57,056 nucleotides of DNA, from positions 1-57,056 of the forward strand of contig NZ_FNFK01000011.1 in assembly GCF_900101165.1 (NCBI RefSeq). Direction: 5' to 3'. Within the stretch, counting starts at the first letter, position 1, and each line of letters opens with the position of its first letter. Of this stretch, positions 1 to 10,761 are shown piece after piece. The position numbers and the translations under genes are program-made. Source of the stretch: Alkalibacterium thalassium. GTDB lineage: Bacteria > Bacillota > Bacilli > Lactobacillales > Carnobacteriaceae_A. The notes beneath the pieces were generated by a model. It did no database searches, was not told where the DNA came from, and was given only the letters and a program-made list of their open reading frames with translations.

Positions 1-338
1 TGTCTCAGTTCCAGTGTGGCCGATCACCCTCTCAGGTCGGCTACGTATCACAGCCTTGGTGAGCCATTACCTCACCAACTAGCTAATACGCCGCGGGGCC
101 ATCCATAAGCGATAGCCGAAGCCATCTTTAATGATCTAAGCATGCGCTATGATCACCTATGCGGTATTAGCACCCGTTTCCGGATGTTATCCCCCTCTTA
201 TGGGCAGGTTCCCCACGTGTTACTCACCCGTTCGCCACTCATCCACACTCTGCAAGCAGAGTGTTTCAGCGTTCGACTTGCATGTATTAGGCATACCGCC
301 AGCGTTCGTCCTGAGCCAGGATCAAACTCTCGTTTTAA
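1..338 (-). rRNA. rrs: 16S ribosomal RNA, 5' portion (partial)
   Basis: The reverse complement ends with the universal 16S 5' primer site (AGAGTTTGATCCTGGCTCAG at 330-311), so the mature 5' end lies a few bases beyond it, near 338. The left edge reads as the region around E. coli positions 290-330 (GAACTGAGACA). Only about the first 338 nt of the gene are present and the rest lies outside the window. The exact 5' end is an estimate. Small open frames in this stretch are spurious. Confidence 0.97.
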
Positions 339-443
339 GTTTGACTTGCTCATTGTATTACTTGTGAGTTAACCATGTTAACTCGTTTGTTGCTTTCGAC
401 TCCAAAAGAATCGAAGACCCCTGGCACATTTGGTTGTTTCTAC

Positions 444-465
444 TTTGTTCAGTTTTCAAAGATCT
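444..465 (-). promoter_or_regulatory. rRNA leader motif (pre-16S processing/antitermination region)
   Basis: The minus strand reads GATCTTTGAAAACTGAACAA, the motif commonly found in leaders and spacers of Firmicute rRNA operons. It lies between the tandem promoters and the 16S 5' end, as expected for a transcribed leader of about 170-270 nt. A processing or boxA-like role is inferred from that family resemblance. Confidence 0.6.
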
Positions 466-509
466 ATCTCGTTCAGTTTGTGTTGCTTGCGTTTCGCAAC
501 AACTTTTAT

Positions 510-538
510 ATAGTACCATGTCTCCGATTCGCGGTCAA
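510..538 (-). promoter_or_regulatory. rRNA promoter P2
   Basis: The minus strand has TTGACC (538-533), a 17-bp spacer and TACTAT (515-510). It is the second of two tandem sigma-A promoters upstream of 16S, the usual P1/P2 arrangement of Bacilli rRNA operons. Confidence 0.7.
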
Positions 539-610
539 CACTTTTTTTGAAAAAGTTTCTGAGCACTTCTCTCTTGAAAGCGTTACCTTCATTCGTGTGA
601 CAGCTATTTT

Positions 611-639
611 ATTATAGCTCATTGTCGACTCACTGTCAA
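611..639 (-). promoter_or_regulatory. rRNA promoter P1, perfect sigma-A consensus
   Basis: The minus strand has TTGACA (639-634), exactly 17 bp, then TATAAT (616-611). Both hexamers are perfect consensus, and A/T-rich DNA suitable for an UP element lies just upstream. The rest of the 339-792 gap holds only this promoter pair, the leader and the terminator at 752-787. Confidence 0.85.
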
Positions 640-751
640 CAATCAACTTTATTTTTCTCATTGCCGTTACGTGTTTATGTTTTGCAGCAACGAGATTAAT
701 AATAACAGGTTTCTGCATCATCGTCAACAGTTAAATGTCATCTTTTCTATA

Positions 752-787
752 AAAAAACTGGCCCGTCTGTAAGACAGGCCAGTTTTT
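752..787 (-). terminator. Terminator after the AI-2E family gene
   Basis: An inverted repeat (ACTGGCC...GGCCAGT) is flanked by A-run and T-run and could work in both directions. It closes the minus-strand gene ending at 793 and insulates it from the rRNA promoter. Confidence 0.85.
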
Positions 788-792
788 AATTA

Positions 793-2109
793 TTATTCAT
801 CATCGATTTCTACTGAATCATCTAGCTGCTCTTCTCCTGATTGACCAGCCTCAGTATCTTCTTTAACTTTCTTGTTCTCTTTTTTATTTTTTAGTTTCGC
901 TATTTGTATATTACGCTTAAGCTGAGGGTCATGTTTGCTCTTTGCACTGACCGCAGCTTCGATTGTTCTGACTTCGTATTCTCCAGCAAGGTCCCCATAG
1001 TATTTATTATACCGTTTCTTGAACTGCTGAAACAAATGAACAACGATGACTTTAAGAATGGCATAAATCGGCACACCGAAAATCAGGCCGAATAGTCCCA
1101 GGAGGTCGCCCATGACCAGCAGGACTATAATAATAGTCAGCGGGTGAACATTTAACTGTCTTCCCATAACGTTCGGCTCAATCAGATTTCCGTCAACGAA
1201 CTGAACAACTGCCCAGACGAGAAGCAGCTGTATAACCATCCACCAGGAATCGATCAATGCTATTACAAGCGCCGGGATAAAGGCCAGCGTCGGACCGATA
1301 TAAGGAATAATAGATGTAAATCCGGCAATTACTGCTAGTACCCCATTAAATTCCAAATTTATTATTGAGAAGCCAATGAACATCATGACACCAATCGATG
1401 TTGCAATGATAAGCTGTCCTTTAACATAAGCCCCCACCTGATCATTAACTTCAGAGGATACTCTAATTAGATCTTCTCTCCATTTTGGTGGGACAATACT
1501 CAGCACTGCGTAAAAGAAACGTTTTTCATCTTTCAGCAGGAAAAACAGAATAATTGGGAAGGTAACGATTGTTACTACTACATTCGTCAAACCAGTCATG
1601 ACCGCCGATAACCCACTGAATCCATCTGATAGATACTGATTTAAGTTGTCTGGTATCGAAGTTACAAAGTCTTCTCCTTCTTCAATAAACGATTCTATCT
1701 CATTGCCAAAAGGAAAATCTTCCAGCCATCCAGTAACTGAAGCAATGATCGACTGGATAAAGTCAGGAAAGTTTTCTACAAAGCTGGTAACCTGATCTCT
1801 AAGCAGGGGATAAAGTGAACCTATCCCTACAACCAATACCCCGATAAGTAGAAGAAATAATATGACTACTCCATATATTCTTTTGACTTTTTTCTTTTCA
1901 AGAAAATCGACGAATGGATTAAATAAGTAATACAATAATAAGGCAATAACAAATGGCATTAAGATGTTGGACACAATAACAAAGAAAGGCGTGAAAATAT
2001 AGTCGACCTGGTTAAATATTATCGCCACGATACCGATCAAAATTAGTGTGACTAACGTAAACAGTAAATTGCTTCCCCCAAGAAAATTGATCCATCTTGT
2101 CTTTTTCAT
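793..2109 (-). CDS. AI-2E family transporter (permease of the PerM/YdiK type)
   Basis: The product is a polytopic membrane protein of about 438 residues with the hydrophobic layout of the AI-2E/PerM exporter family: N-terminal membrane pairs, a soluble middle around residues 120-180, then repeated membrane segments including the family-like stretch PYIGPTLAFIPALVIAL. The C-terminal ~70 residues are highly charged and rich in K, E and D. The transported substrate is not predictable; some members export autoinducer-2 and others act as Na+/H+ antiporters. I place the start at the ATG at 2109 because a TATAAT-like -10 lies just upstream (near 2150). An in-frame ATG at 2190 with a weak AGGA is the alternative. 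The gene sits between the rRNA operon and lysS with its own terminator. Confidence 0.85.
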   Translation of the reverse strand: MKKTRWINFLGGSNLLFTLVTLILIGIVAIIFNQVDYIFTPFFVIVSNILMPFVIALLLYYLFNPFVDFLEKKKVKRIYGVVILFLLLIGVLVVGIGSLYPLLRDQVTSFVENFPDFIQSIIASVTGWLEDFPFGNEIESFIEEGEDFVTSIPDNLNQYLSDGFSGLSAVMTGLTNVVVTIVTFPIILFFLLKDEKRFFYAVLSIVPPKWREDLIRVSSEVNDQVGAYVKGQLIIATSIGVMMFIGFSIINLEFNGVLAVIAGFTSIIPYIGPTLAFIPALVIALIDSWWMVIQLLLVWAVVQFVDGNLIEPNVMGRQLNVHPLTIIIVLLVMGDLLGLFGLIFGVPIYAILKVIVVHLFQQFKKRYNKYYGDLAGEYEVRTIEAAVSAKSKHDPQLKRNIQIAKLKNKKENKKVKEDTEAGQSGEEQLDDSVEIDDE

Positions 2110-2221
2110 TCTTATTCCCACTTTCTCCTGATTCTTTATTCTCTTACCTATTATAGTATAGAAGTTTGAAGATATTATCGAGAAAATCATACTATAATTC
2201 CTGACTTCTTTTAGTTATGTA

Positions 2222-2258
2222 AAAAATCTGGAAGTCACAAAGGGTGGCTTCCAGATTT
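2222..2258 (-). terminator. Terminator after lysS
   Basis: A long perfect stem (AAAATCTGGAAG/CTTCCAGATTTT) lies a few bases past the lysS stop codon. It has T-runs on both sides. Confidence 0.85.
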
Positions 2259-2262
2259 TCGG

Positions 2263-3780
<1,518 letters not shown>

Positions 3781-3835
3781 CTATTGACTTTTCTTCAGTA
3801 AGGTATTCATACAGGAAACACGTTTTTTATAGAAA

Positions 3836-3872
3836 CAAGGGGTTCTTCTAAGAACCCGACCTTTCTTTTCCT
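3836..3872 (-). terminator. Probable terminator after hslO
   Basis: A GGGTTCTT/AAGAACCC hairpin on the minus strand is followed by a T-rich stretch, between hslO and lysS. The T-run is interrupted, so termination may be partial. Confidence 0.55.
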
Positions 3873-3952
3873 GTTCTCTTAATACCTGTTATCTGAATTA
3901 TAGTACCATATCTTTACTCCAGCATAAAGATGATTTCCTGACTTAATTCAGA

Positions 3953-4843
3953 TCAGCCATTGATCCCGTCAGCTTCTTCCATCAGTTCTTCCAGTTCATT
4001 CCGGTCGAAATGGTAAGGTGTCCGACAGAATTGGCAGACTGCTTCCGCTCCGCCGTCTTCATCTATCATGTCATTTATTTCCTGTTTACCTAGTGTAATG
4101 ATTGCATTTTTAAATCGTTCCTTTGAACAATCACAAGTAAAACTGACAGGCAAACCATCAATAATTCGTGCTGATCCATCTCCGACTAATCGGTCAAGAA
4201 TCTCTTCTGGGGTTTCTCCCTTTTCCATAAGCTGTGAAACCATAGGTAATTCTGCAATAGCCTGTTCGATTTTATCAATTGTTTCATCCTCTGCGTTAGG
4301 AAGGACTTGAATCATGAACCCTCCTGCAGCTTTTACAGATTCATCCGGGTTGACCAGAACAGAAAGTCCGATCGCTGAAGGGACCTGTTCAGAGTTTGCC
4401 ATATAATAGGTATAGTCTTCACCGAGTTCTCCGCTGATCAGTGGAACCTGGCCTACGAAGGGTTCTTTCATTCCCAGGTCCTTACTGACTGTCAGCATGC
4501 CTTCGGTTCCAACTGCTCCTCTTACATCGATTTTGCCCTGATCGTTAAGAGGCAGGCTGATATGAGGATGCTTGATATATCCCTTTGTCTCGCCTTTACC
4601 ATTGCTGTCGATCAGAAGATATCCGATCGGACCATCCCCATCGATTCGAACGGTCAGCTTTTCTTCACCTTTTAATGTGGCTCCCAGAAGTGTCGTTCCC
4701 ACCATTGCACGTCCCAGTGCACAAGTTGCTGCACTCCAGGTGTCATGTTTTTTCTGTGCTTCTCTTATCATATCTGTCGCATCAACGACGTAGACTCTGA
4801 CCTGATCTTTGTATCCTAATGCTTTAATTAATTTATCTGACAC
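3953..4843 (-). CDS. hslO: Redox-regulated chaperone Hsp33
   Basis: Hsp33 is a cytoplasmic holdase activated by oxidation. The C-terminal redox switch is complete: a CxC pair (CDC, residues about 237 and 239) and a CxxC pair (CQFC, about 270 and 273), which bind zinc when reduced. The N-terminal core contains the family pattern around GPIGYLLIDSNGKGE and SGELGEDYTYY. I prefer the GTG at 4843, which gives the usual MSDKLIKAL start with AAAGGA 11 bases upstream. GTG at 4852 is too close to that site. It lies between ftsH and lysS as in related Bacilli. Confidence 0.96.
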   Translation of the reverse strand: MSDKLIKALGYKDQVRVYVVDATDMIREAQKKHDTWSAATCALGRAMVGTTLLGATLKGEEKLTVRIDGDGPIGYLLIDSNGKGETKGYIKHPHISLPLNDQGKIDVRGAVGTEGMLTVSKDLGMKEPFVGQVPLISGELGEDYTYYMANSEQVPSAIGLSVLVNPDESVKAAGGFMIQVLPNAEDETIDKIEQAIAELPMVSQLMEKGETPEEILDRLVGDGSARIIDGLPVSFTCDCSKERFKNAIITLGKQEINDMIDEDGGAEAVCQFCRTPYHFDRNELEELMEEADGING

Positions 4844-4901
4844 ACTATTCACGATCCTTTATTTCAGTATTTACTGCATCTTATTCTTTATTTTACATGG
4901 A

Positions 4902-4937
4902 AAGAAGAGGAGGGCTAATGATACGCCTCCTCTTCTA
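4902..4937 (-). terminator. Terminator after ftsH
   Basis: A GAAGAGGAGGC...CCTCCTCTTC stem is followed by TTTCC just downstream of the ftsH stop codon. Confidence 0.75.
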
Positions 4938-4946
4938 CTTCAGCTG

Positions 4947-7073
4947 TTATTCTTTCGTTTCGTCTTCAGAAGATTCTTCTGAGTCTGTTGTTTGACTGTC
5001 GGACTCATCTGACTGTCCCTCTTCAAACTGTTTCTCTCGTGCTTTTTCTTTTTCTTCTCTTGCTGCTTTTACTTCTTCGAAGGATGTTCCGATTTGTTCC
5101 TCTTCAGGATCACGGTCAGCTTCTGCGCTTTCGCGTGGGAATTCAGTCGGCTTCTCTCCTTTTTTAGCTGGCATTTCACCTTCTTCAAACAGAGACTTGA
5201 TTTGCTTCTCATCAAGTGTCTCAAACTCAAGAAGTTTTTGCGCAATTAGTTCATGAGACTCTTTATGCTCCTCAATGATTCGCTTAGCTTCTGCATGTCC
5301 TTCATTAAGAATACGTAGAACTTCCTGATCTATCTGATAGGCAAACTGTTCAGAATATGCCTTGGATTGAGAATAGTCTCTTCCAAGGAATACTTGTCCG
5401 CCGCCTTCGTACTGTACTGGTCCGAGCAGATCACTCATCCCGTATTCCGTAACCATGCTTCTGGCAATTTGTGTCGCCTGCTGGAAGTCATTGGATGCCC
5501 CACTTGACTGAGAACCGAAGATCAGCTCTTCAGCTACACGTCCACCAAGAAGGCCGACGATCTGCTCGAACAACTCTTTCTTAGTCATTAAGAAGCGGTC
5601 TTCTTTAGGCAGCATGATGGCATATCCACCGGCACGTCCACGAGGGACGATCGTCACCTTATGAACGATACGGGCATCACTTAGTACTAAACCGACAATG
5701 GTGTGTCCAGCTTCGTGGTAAGCAACCATGCTTCGTTCAGTCTCGGAAATGACTCGGTCCTTCTTAGCTGGACCTGCAATGACCCGGTCATATGCTTCGT
5801 CAATATCCATTGCTTCTATTTCTTTACTGTCGCGTCTTGCAGCGACCAGCGCAGCTTCGTTAAGCAGATTCTCAAGGTCAGCTCCTGCAAATCCAGGGGT
5901 CTGTCTTGCGATAACTTTCAAATCGACATCAGGAGACATCGGTTTATTCTTGGAGTGAACTTTAAGGATCGCTTCACGTCCTTTAACATCCGGTCTGCCG
6001 ACCATGATGCGTCTGTCAAAACGTCCAGGTCTCAGAAGTGCCGGATCCAGAACGTCCTGTCTGTTGGTAGCCGCAATGACGATGATTCCTTCATTACCGG
6101 TAAATCCGTCCATTTCAACAAGCAGCTGATTAAGTGTCTGTTCACGTTCATCATGACCTCCACCCATTCCAGCGCCACGCTGACGACCGACTGCATCGAT
6201 CTCATCGATGAAGATGATGGCTGGTGCAGTTTTCTTGGCATTCTCGAACAAGTCACGTACACGACTTGCCCCAACTCCGACGAACATCTCAACGAACTCA
6301 GAACCTGAGATCGAGAAGAAAGGTACGCCGGCTTCACCCGCTACTGCTTTCGCTAGCAAGGTCTTACCTGTACCGGGAGGCCCCTCAAGCAGCACACCTG
6401 CTGGAATTCGAGCACCCAGATTTGAGAATCGCCTTGGATCCTTAAGGAATTCAACGATTTCAACGAGTTCTTCTTTTTCTTCGTCTGCTCCTGCAACATC
6501 TGAGAAGCGGACTTTACTTGTCTTGGCATCCGTTTCTTTAGCTTTGGACTTGCCGAAGTTCATGACTCCGCGTCCACCGCCTGCTCCGCCACCTTGTCCA
6601 GCCTGACCCATCATAAAGTAGATGAATCCGATGAACAGAAGCATCGGCAGGAATGTAAACAGAAGACTGGTCCAGACACCGGTTGTCGGCTCTTCGACCG
6701 TCACAATATTAACATCATTTTCTCTTGCTAATGAGAACATTTCATCAACGACAATGTCGTTAACTAAAATATAAGTTGTAAATCGGGAAGCCTGCTGCTG
6801 ATCAAGACTACCGAACAATGTGACATCCTGATCCTGTTCAACTTCTACTTCCTGTCCTTCTCGAAACTGCGCTCTTATCTCATATACGCCAGCTGTAGGC
6901 TGGACCTGAAATTCTTCTATGCGATCATCTTCCAGATATTCGATAAACTGGGTTGAACTAACCCTTTCTGAAGCCTGATCTCCACCGCCACTAGTCGCCC
7001 AACTTGCAATACCTATAACTGCAAGAAACACGATGACGTAGAAGAATCCACTCTTAAAAAATCCTTTCTTCAT
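4947..7073 (-). CDS. ftsH: ATP-dependent zinc metalloprotease FtsH
   Basis: FtsH is a membrane-anchored AAA+ protease that degrades misfolded and regulatory membrane and cytosolic proteins. In order, it shows an N-terminal membrane segment (about 6-25), an extracytoplasmic domain, a second membrane segment (about 135-155), Walker A GPPGTGKT (about 231-238), Walker [10 protein letters not shown] (about 286-294), the second region of homology (RPGRFDRRI) and the zinc site HEAGH (about 453-457). The C-terminal tail is long, acidic and probably disordered. The start is the ATG at 7073, preceded by GGAGG at 5 bases; the upstream in-frame ATG at 7085 overlaps that site. It follows hpt, the usual order in Bacilli. 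Confidence 0.98.
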   Translation of the reverse strand: MKKGFFKSGFFYVIVFLAVIGIASWATSGGGDQASERVSSTQFIEYLEDDRIEEFQVQPTAGVYEIRAQFREGQEVEVEQDQDVTLFGSLDQQQASRFTTYILVNDIVVDEMFSLARENDVNIVTVEEPTTGVWTSLLFTFLPMLLFIGFIYFMMGQAGQGGGAGGGRGVMNFGKSKAKETDAKTSKVRFSDVAGADEEKEELVEIVEFLKDPRRFSNLGARIPAGVLLEGPPGTGKTLLAKAVAGEAGVPFFSISGSEFVEMFVGVGASRVRDLFENAKKTAPAIIFIDEIDAVGRQRGAGMGGGHDEREQTLNQLLVEMDGFTGNEGIIVIAATNRQDVLDPALLRPGRFDRRIMVGRPDVKGREAILKVHSKNKPMSPDVDLKVIARQTPGFAGADLENLLNEAALVAARRDSKEIEAMDIDEAYDRVIAGPAKKDRVISETERSMVAYHEAGHTIVGLVLSDARIVHKVTIVPRGRAGGYAIMLPKEDRFLMTKKELFEQIVGLLGGRVAEELIFGSQSSGASNDFQQATQIARSMVTEYGMSDLLGPVQYEGGGQVFLGRDYSQSKAYSEQFAYQIDQEVLRILNEGHAEAKRIIEEHKESHELIAQKLLEFETLDEKQIKSLFEEGEMPAKKGEKPTEFPRESAEADRDPEEEQIGTSFEEVKAAREEKEKAREKQFEEGQSDESDSQTTDSEESSEDETKE

Positions 7074-7252
7074 GTCATCCTCCATCTATCAACTGATTTT
7101 GATTGTGATCCATTTTAAGGTTACTTACTTAAAATAATATACCATATCATGTTACCATACTTGACCATTTTTGACTATGAATTTTGTTTGATGATTTCAT
7201 ATACTAGCTTTTTCAGCATTGAAAATCCATACTTCTTTCACAAGTCAGTTGA

Positions 7253-7789
7253 CTACCGGTAGATTTCAGGCTTAAGGACGCCTATGAATGGCAGGTTACG
7301 GTAATTTTCAACATAGTCCAGTCCGTAGCCCACTACGAATTTGTGCGGCACTGTAAACCCTACCCAGTCGGCATGAATATCGATTTTACGGCCGGACGGC
7401 TTGTCCAGCAGCGTGACGATTTTGACCGAAGCTGCTTGACGGTATTTGAAAAGATCCTTCAGGTAAGCCAGAGTACCCCCAGTATCGATAATATCTTCCA
7501 CGAAAAGGACGTGTCGGCCTTCGACGTTTGTATCTAAGTCTTTCAGGATCTTGACTTCTCCAGATGAGACCATTTCTTTTCCGTAGCTTGATACATCCAT
7601 GAAGTCGATTTCCAGGTGTATGTCCATCTTTTTGATTAGATCTGCCATAAATGGCAGAGCACCTTTAAGTACACCAACCAATAGAGGGTTTTTCCCGTCA
7701 TATTCCTTGCCAAGAAGCTCACCAAGCTCCTGAACTTTCTCCATAATTTCCTCTTCAGATATCAGTATGCTTTCAATTTCATTTCTCAT
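7253..7789 (-). CDS. hpt: Hypoxanthine phosphoribosyltransferase
   Basis: This enzyme salvages hypoxanthine (and usually guanine) to IMP/GMP using PRPP. The 178-aa protein has the type I phosphoribosyltransferase PRPP loop [14 protein letters not shown] (residues 94-107) and the flexible-loop region around [13 protein letters not shown]. The ATG start has AAAGGAG eight bases upstream. It lies between tilS and ftsH, an arrangement conserved in Bacilli. No clear terminator separates it from ftsH, so some readthrough is likely. Confidence 0.97.
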   Translation of the reverse strand: MRNEIESILISEEEIMEKVQELGELLGKEYDGKNPLLVGVLKGALPFMADLIKKMDIHLEIDFMDVSSYGKEMVSSGEVKILKDLDTNVEGRHVLFVEDIIDTGGTLAYLKDLFKYRQAASVKIVTLLDKPSGRKIDIHADWVGFTVPHKFVVGYGLDYVENYRNLPFIGVLKPEIYR

Positions 7790-7827
7790 GTCATGATCTC
7801 CTTTTCATCTACTCTTTACTTTTAAAT

Positions 7828-9234
7828 TTACATTCTTTCATATACGAGTACGTAGCTAATTGTATCAGTTCTAGGGTCCAGTGACAATGCAGATTCCTTA
7901 AGGTCAACGACCCATAAAATGCGACCTGTACTGTCTGTCACGACCCAAGCCCGCTCTCTGTCTTTTCTCGGTATTTTCTGATCTATAAAAATATCTTTCA
8001 CTTTCTTTGTTCCAGTCATTCCCCTGACAGTCATCCTGTCTCCATTGTGTCTGTGACGTATTGTCAATGGGGTGCTCTGTAATGGAATTCCAAGATACAG
8101 ATGTCGTTCATTCTGACTTGATTCCCTGGACCGGAATGATTCATAGGTGAGCAACCCCATCGAGCTGCCGTCCTCCAGTTCGATCCATTGACCGACTGCC
8201 AGTTTCTTCTCAATTTCATTTTCGCTTTCGATCTCATACCTGCTGTCAGACTCTTTTTTTCGAATCATGCAGCGATCATACATTCTCTCTGCAGTCAGCC
8301 CCCCCGGAAGATCCAGTGTCGTATTAGGACTAGACGCTTTCAGCCAGTCAATGATCATCTGTATGTGCTTGTGCCCGAGAGTGTAGGACTGCTTGCTGGA
8401 CCACTGTTTGATCCCACTGCTCAGTACCCGTCTCTGCAAGGCCTCATCCGCCTGTTTAAGAGCAGGAACCATGATGTACAGAGCGTCATTATCAAATGAT
8501 AGTATGTCTTTTTTCCACTCTTCGACACATGGGGCAGAGAGGGACAGAAGACTATCGAGATCTTCTGTAAACCGGATCAGATGATCGTCAACTGCTGGGT
8601 TTTCAGATCTGAGAAGCGGTAGAATTGTCTGCCTGTATCGATTTCTCGTAAACTTTACCGATGCATTGGACTCATCTTCAGCCCAGCGCAGCTGTCTTTG
8701 TTCTGCGTAGGATATCAGATTTTTCTTGGTAAATGGCAGTAGTGGCCTGACTATCGTAACTGTCCCCTCTGATCGTTTAGCTGATATACCTTTCAGTTCT
8801 TCCAGCGCACTGCCTCTGACCAGCTTCATGAGGATCGTTTCAACTTGGTCATCCTTATGATGGGCAGTCAGAACTGCACGGCTGCCCATCCGCTGGGCAA
8901 TCTCTTTGAAAAAGGAATAACGAATATCTCTTGCCGCTTTCTCGATGCCTGAGTCCGGGTGGTCTTCTTTTCGCCAGTGATGGACGTAAACAGGAACAGT
9001 GTATCGTTCAGCAAGTTTTCTGACTGCCGATTCCTCATCATCAGAGATCCCTCTCAGATGATGATTGACATGAGCAATTATAATATTCGGTTTGACATCC
9101 TCTGGCAGCCTGCCCATCAGGTCAAGGAGGACGACAGAATCAACCCCTCCCGATACTGCGACGATGACCGGTTCGTCAGGTTCCCAGGCATCGAGCGTTC
9201 TAATGTGTTCAGTAAACTGCTGGAGCAGATCCAT
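7828..9234 (-). CDS. tilS: tRNA(Ile)-lysidine synthase
   Basis: TilS modifies C34 of the CAU-anticodon tRNA-Ile to lysidine so that it reads AUA. The ATP-pyrophosphatase P-loop SGGVDS is at residues 28-33, followed by the family HVNHHLRG and TAHHKDDQVET motifs. The C-terminal part carries the TilS substrate-binding domains. The start at ATG 9234 is chosen because AGGTGG precedes it by 6 bases and the domain begins at once. In-frame ATG 9255 and TTG 9267 lack good sites. Length (468 aa) is normal. It is probably co-transcribed with hpt, 38 bp downstream. Confidence 0.95.
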   Translation of the reverse strand: MDLLQQFTEHIRTLDAWEPDEPVIVAVSGGVDSVVLLDLMGRLPEDVKPNIIIAHVNHHLRGISDDEESAVRKLAERYTVPVYVHHWRKEDHPDSGIEKAARDIRYSFFKEIAQRMGSRAVLTAHHKDDQVETILMKLVRGSALEELKGISAKRSEGTVTIVRPLLPFTKKNLISYAEQRQLRWAEDESNASVKFTRNRYRQTILPLLRSENPAVDDHLIRFTEDLDSLLSLSAPCVEEWKKDILSFDNDALYIMVPALKQADEALQRRVLSSGIKQWSSKQSYTLGHKHIQMIIDWLKASSPNTTLDLPGGLTAERMYDRCMIRKKESDSRYEIESENEIEKKLAVGQWIELEDGSSMGLLTYESFRSRESSQNERHLYLGIPLQSTPLTIRHRHNGDRMTVRGMTGTKKVKDIFIDQKIPRKDRERAWVVTDSTGRILWVVDLKESALSLDPRTDTISYVLVYERM

Positions 9235-9267
9235 CTTCTCCCACCTTTCAGACATTGGATATTCCAA

Positions 9268-9303
9268 TTAAAAAGGGTTCAGGGACTCCCCCCAAACCCT
9301 TTC
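9268..9303 (-). terminator. Terminator after the S1-domain gene
   Basis: An AAAGGGTTTGGGG...CCCTGAACCCTTTTT hairpin on the minus strand lies between the S1-domain gene and tilS. Confidence 0.75.
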
Positions 9304-9327
9304 TCTTATGATTTAAATGTTAATGTG

Positions 9328-9768
9328 TCAACTTCTTCTTCCGCCACGTCCACCGCGTTTGTTTTCAGTGTTTCGTTTAATGGAGGTCAAGCGGTCTTCA
9401 CTGTCTTTCAGGAATGAACTCATTAGAGAGTCGAAGTCCTGTTTTTTCGGAGCTGAGCTGGTTCTTTTATTTGAAGAAGAACTTGAACGCTCACGACTTG
9501 GCGCTTTAGGTTTTGGAGCTGATTCAGCAGGCTTGTCCTGGGCTTTGCGAAGAGATAGTCCGATTTTGCCGTCATCTGCTATAGATAAGACTTTCACTGT
9601 AACGGTCTGGCCAACTTCCAGTTCTTCATTGATGTTTTCTACATAACTGTCTGACACTTCACTGATGTGAACTAACCCTGTCTTGTTATTGCCTAAATCA
9701 ATAAACGCACCAAAATTGGCAATACCCGTGACTTTACCTTCTACTTTGCTTCCAACTTCAATTGACAT
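9328..9768 (-). CDS. S1 RNA-binding domain protein (YabR-like)
   Basis: A single S1 domain fills residues 1-75 (IEVGSKVEGKVTGIANFGAF, then GLVHISEVSDSYVENI), the fold that binds single-stranded RNA. It is followed by a serine/arginine/lysine-rich linker and an RGGRGGRRS tail. The architecture and the position next to divIC match Bacillus YabR and the polynucleotide-phosphorylase-like S1 proteins of lactic acid bacteria. An exact function is not established. The start is the ATG at 9768, with AGGAGG 13 bases upstream, a rather long spacing; no closer start fits the domain. Confidence 0.88.
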   Translation of the reverse strand: MSIEVGSKVEGKVTGIANFGAFIDLGNNKTGLVHISEVSDSYVENINEELEVGQTVTVKVLSIADDGKIGLSLRKAQDKPAESAPKPKAPSRERSSSSSNKRTSSAPKKQDFDSLMSSFLKDSEDRLTSIKRNTENKRGGRGGRRS

Positions 9769-9881
9769 ATTTTCTATGTTTCCTCCTAAATAATTTGAAA
9801 CAATTATACCATGCAATTTTTTAAGAATAAAGGTCTATATAGAAGAATCTTGATAAATCACTCTCGATTGTTCGGGTTTTG

Positions 9882-10319
9882 TCATTCTTCGTCCGTTTCT
9901 TCTTCGTCAGCATCCGGATTTTCATCAGTGGCTTCCAGATGATCCGGATTTCGGTCATCCGGGAAGCTGAAGACGATTTCGTTATCCTTTGTCAGATAAT
10001 ACTCGCTTCTAGCGAGCTTGGTTACATACTCCTCGTCTTCCAGGAGACCGATATAGTAAGCTAGTTCTTCCTGCTGGAGGTCCAGAGATTCCAGTTCCTG
10101 CTGTGCTACCACTCTCTGTTCCTCCAGATCCTGAAGTTTAATATAATATCTTGCCAGGGTACTTCCAGCCAGAACAACCAGAAGCATGCCTGCTGCGACG
10201 ATGATACGCATCCTTCTTTTCAGCTTTTTACGTCTTTTATGCGCTCTAATATTTTCCAGGGTCTTCGTTTCTATAAAGTCGTTTTTCATACGGGCAATAC
10301 GTGGTTTTTTATTTCCCAT
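9882..10319 (-). CDS. divIC: Septum formation initiator DivIC/FtsB family
   Basis: This is a bitopic division protein of 145 aa. A basic cytoplasmic N terminus (KKLKRRMR) precedes one membrane segment (IIVAAGMLLVVLAGSTLA) and an extracellular coiled coil rich in Q, E and L, then the family pattern EEYVTKLARSEYYLTKDNEI. DivIC pairs with FtsL and DivIB at the septum. The C-terminal 30 residues are very acidic. The start at ATG 10319 has AGGAG eight bases upstream; the ATG at 10343 is upstream of that site. It follows rqcP, as in other Bacilli. Confidence 0.93.
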   Translation of the reverse strand: MGNKKPRIARMKNDFIETKTLENIRAHKRRKKLKRRMRIIVAAGMLLVVLAGSTLARYYIKLQDLEEQRVVAQQELESLDLQQEELAYYIGLLEDEEYVTKLARSEYYLTKDNEIVFSFPDDRNPDHLEATDENPDADEEETDEE

Positions 10320-10437
10320 AGTGATTGCTCCTCCTTCTTCCAATTCAGGGAATCGTGATTAAAGTATACCAAGAATAAGCCGAATGATAAAGATGCTCTG
10401 GAGAGGAAACCGGTCCAGATTTAAATTGTAATGAAAA

Positions 10438-10484
10438 AGACACAATCAGTTCCGCTAAATCAAGCGGTTCTGATTGTGTCTAAC
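10438..10484 (-). terminator. Terminator after rqcP
   Basis: An AGACACAATCAG...CTGATTGTGTCT stem followed by TTTTTC lies downstream of the rqcP stop codon. Confidence 0.85.
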
Positions 10485-10491
10485 TGATCAG

Positions 10492-10761
10492 TCAGTTGTT
10501 GTCAGACTCCTTATAGGTCTCTTCCAGCACAGTATATAGATCTTTTGCTTCATCTTTTTTCGTTGTGTCTTTTATATTATCGACTCTAACTTTCAGTGTT
10601 TTGTTTCCGAACTGTATCGTCAGTTCATCTTCAACTGCTACTGAACTCGAAGATTTAGCTGTCTTTCCATTGATCTGTATACGGTCTTTATCCGCAATTT
10701 CTTTTGCAACAGATCTTCTTTTGATTATACGTGACACTTTAAGAAATTTATCAAGTCTCAT
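10492..10761 (-). CDS. rqcP: RNA-binding S4 domain protein RqcP (YabO)
   Basis: This 89-aa protein consists essentially of one S4 domain: MRLDKFLKVSRIIKRRSVAK, then ADKDRIQINGKTAKSS. It belongs to the Hsp15/YabO group. RqcP works with RqcH on stalled 50S subunits in ribosome-associated quality control, helping alanine tailing. Its start overlaps the end of the MazG-type gene by 11 bp, so translation is probably coupled. Confidence 0.93.
   Translation of the reverse strand: MRLDKFLKVSRIIKRRSVAKEIADKDRIQINGKTAKSSSSVAVEDELTIQFGNKTLKVRVDNIKDTTKKDEAKDLYTVLEETYKESDNN

Noticed and set aside
142-372. Open frames over the 16S rRNA region
   Set aside because: The sequence is clearly rRNA; the frames are accidental.
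5703-6308. 201-aa open frame on the plus strand
   Set aside because: It lies entirely antisense to the conserved AAA+ domain of ftsH, with no ribosome-binding site and no protein-like features.
10375-10440. A/T-rich gap between divIC and rqcP
   Set aside because: It holds no ORF or regulatory motif beyond the rqcP terminator.
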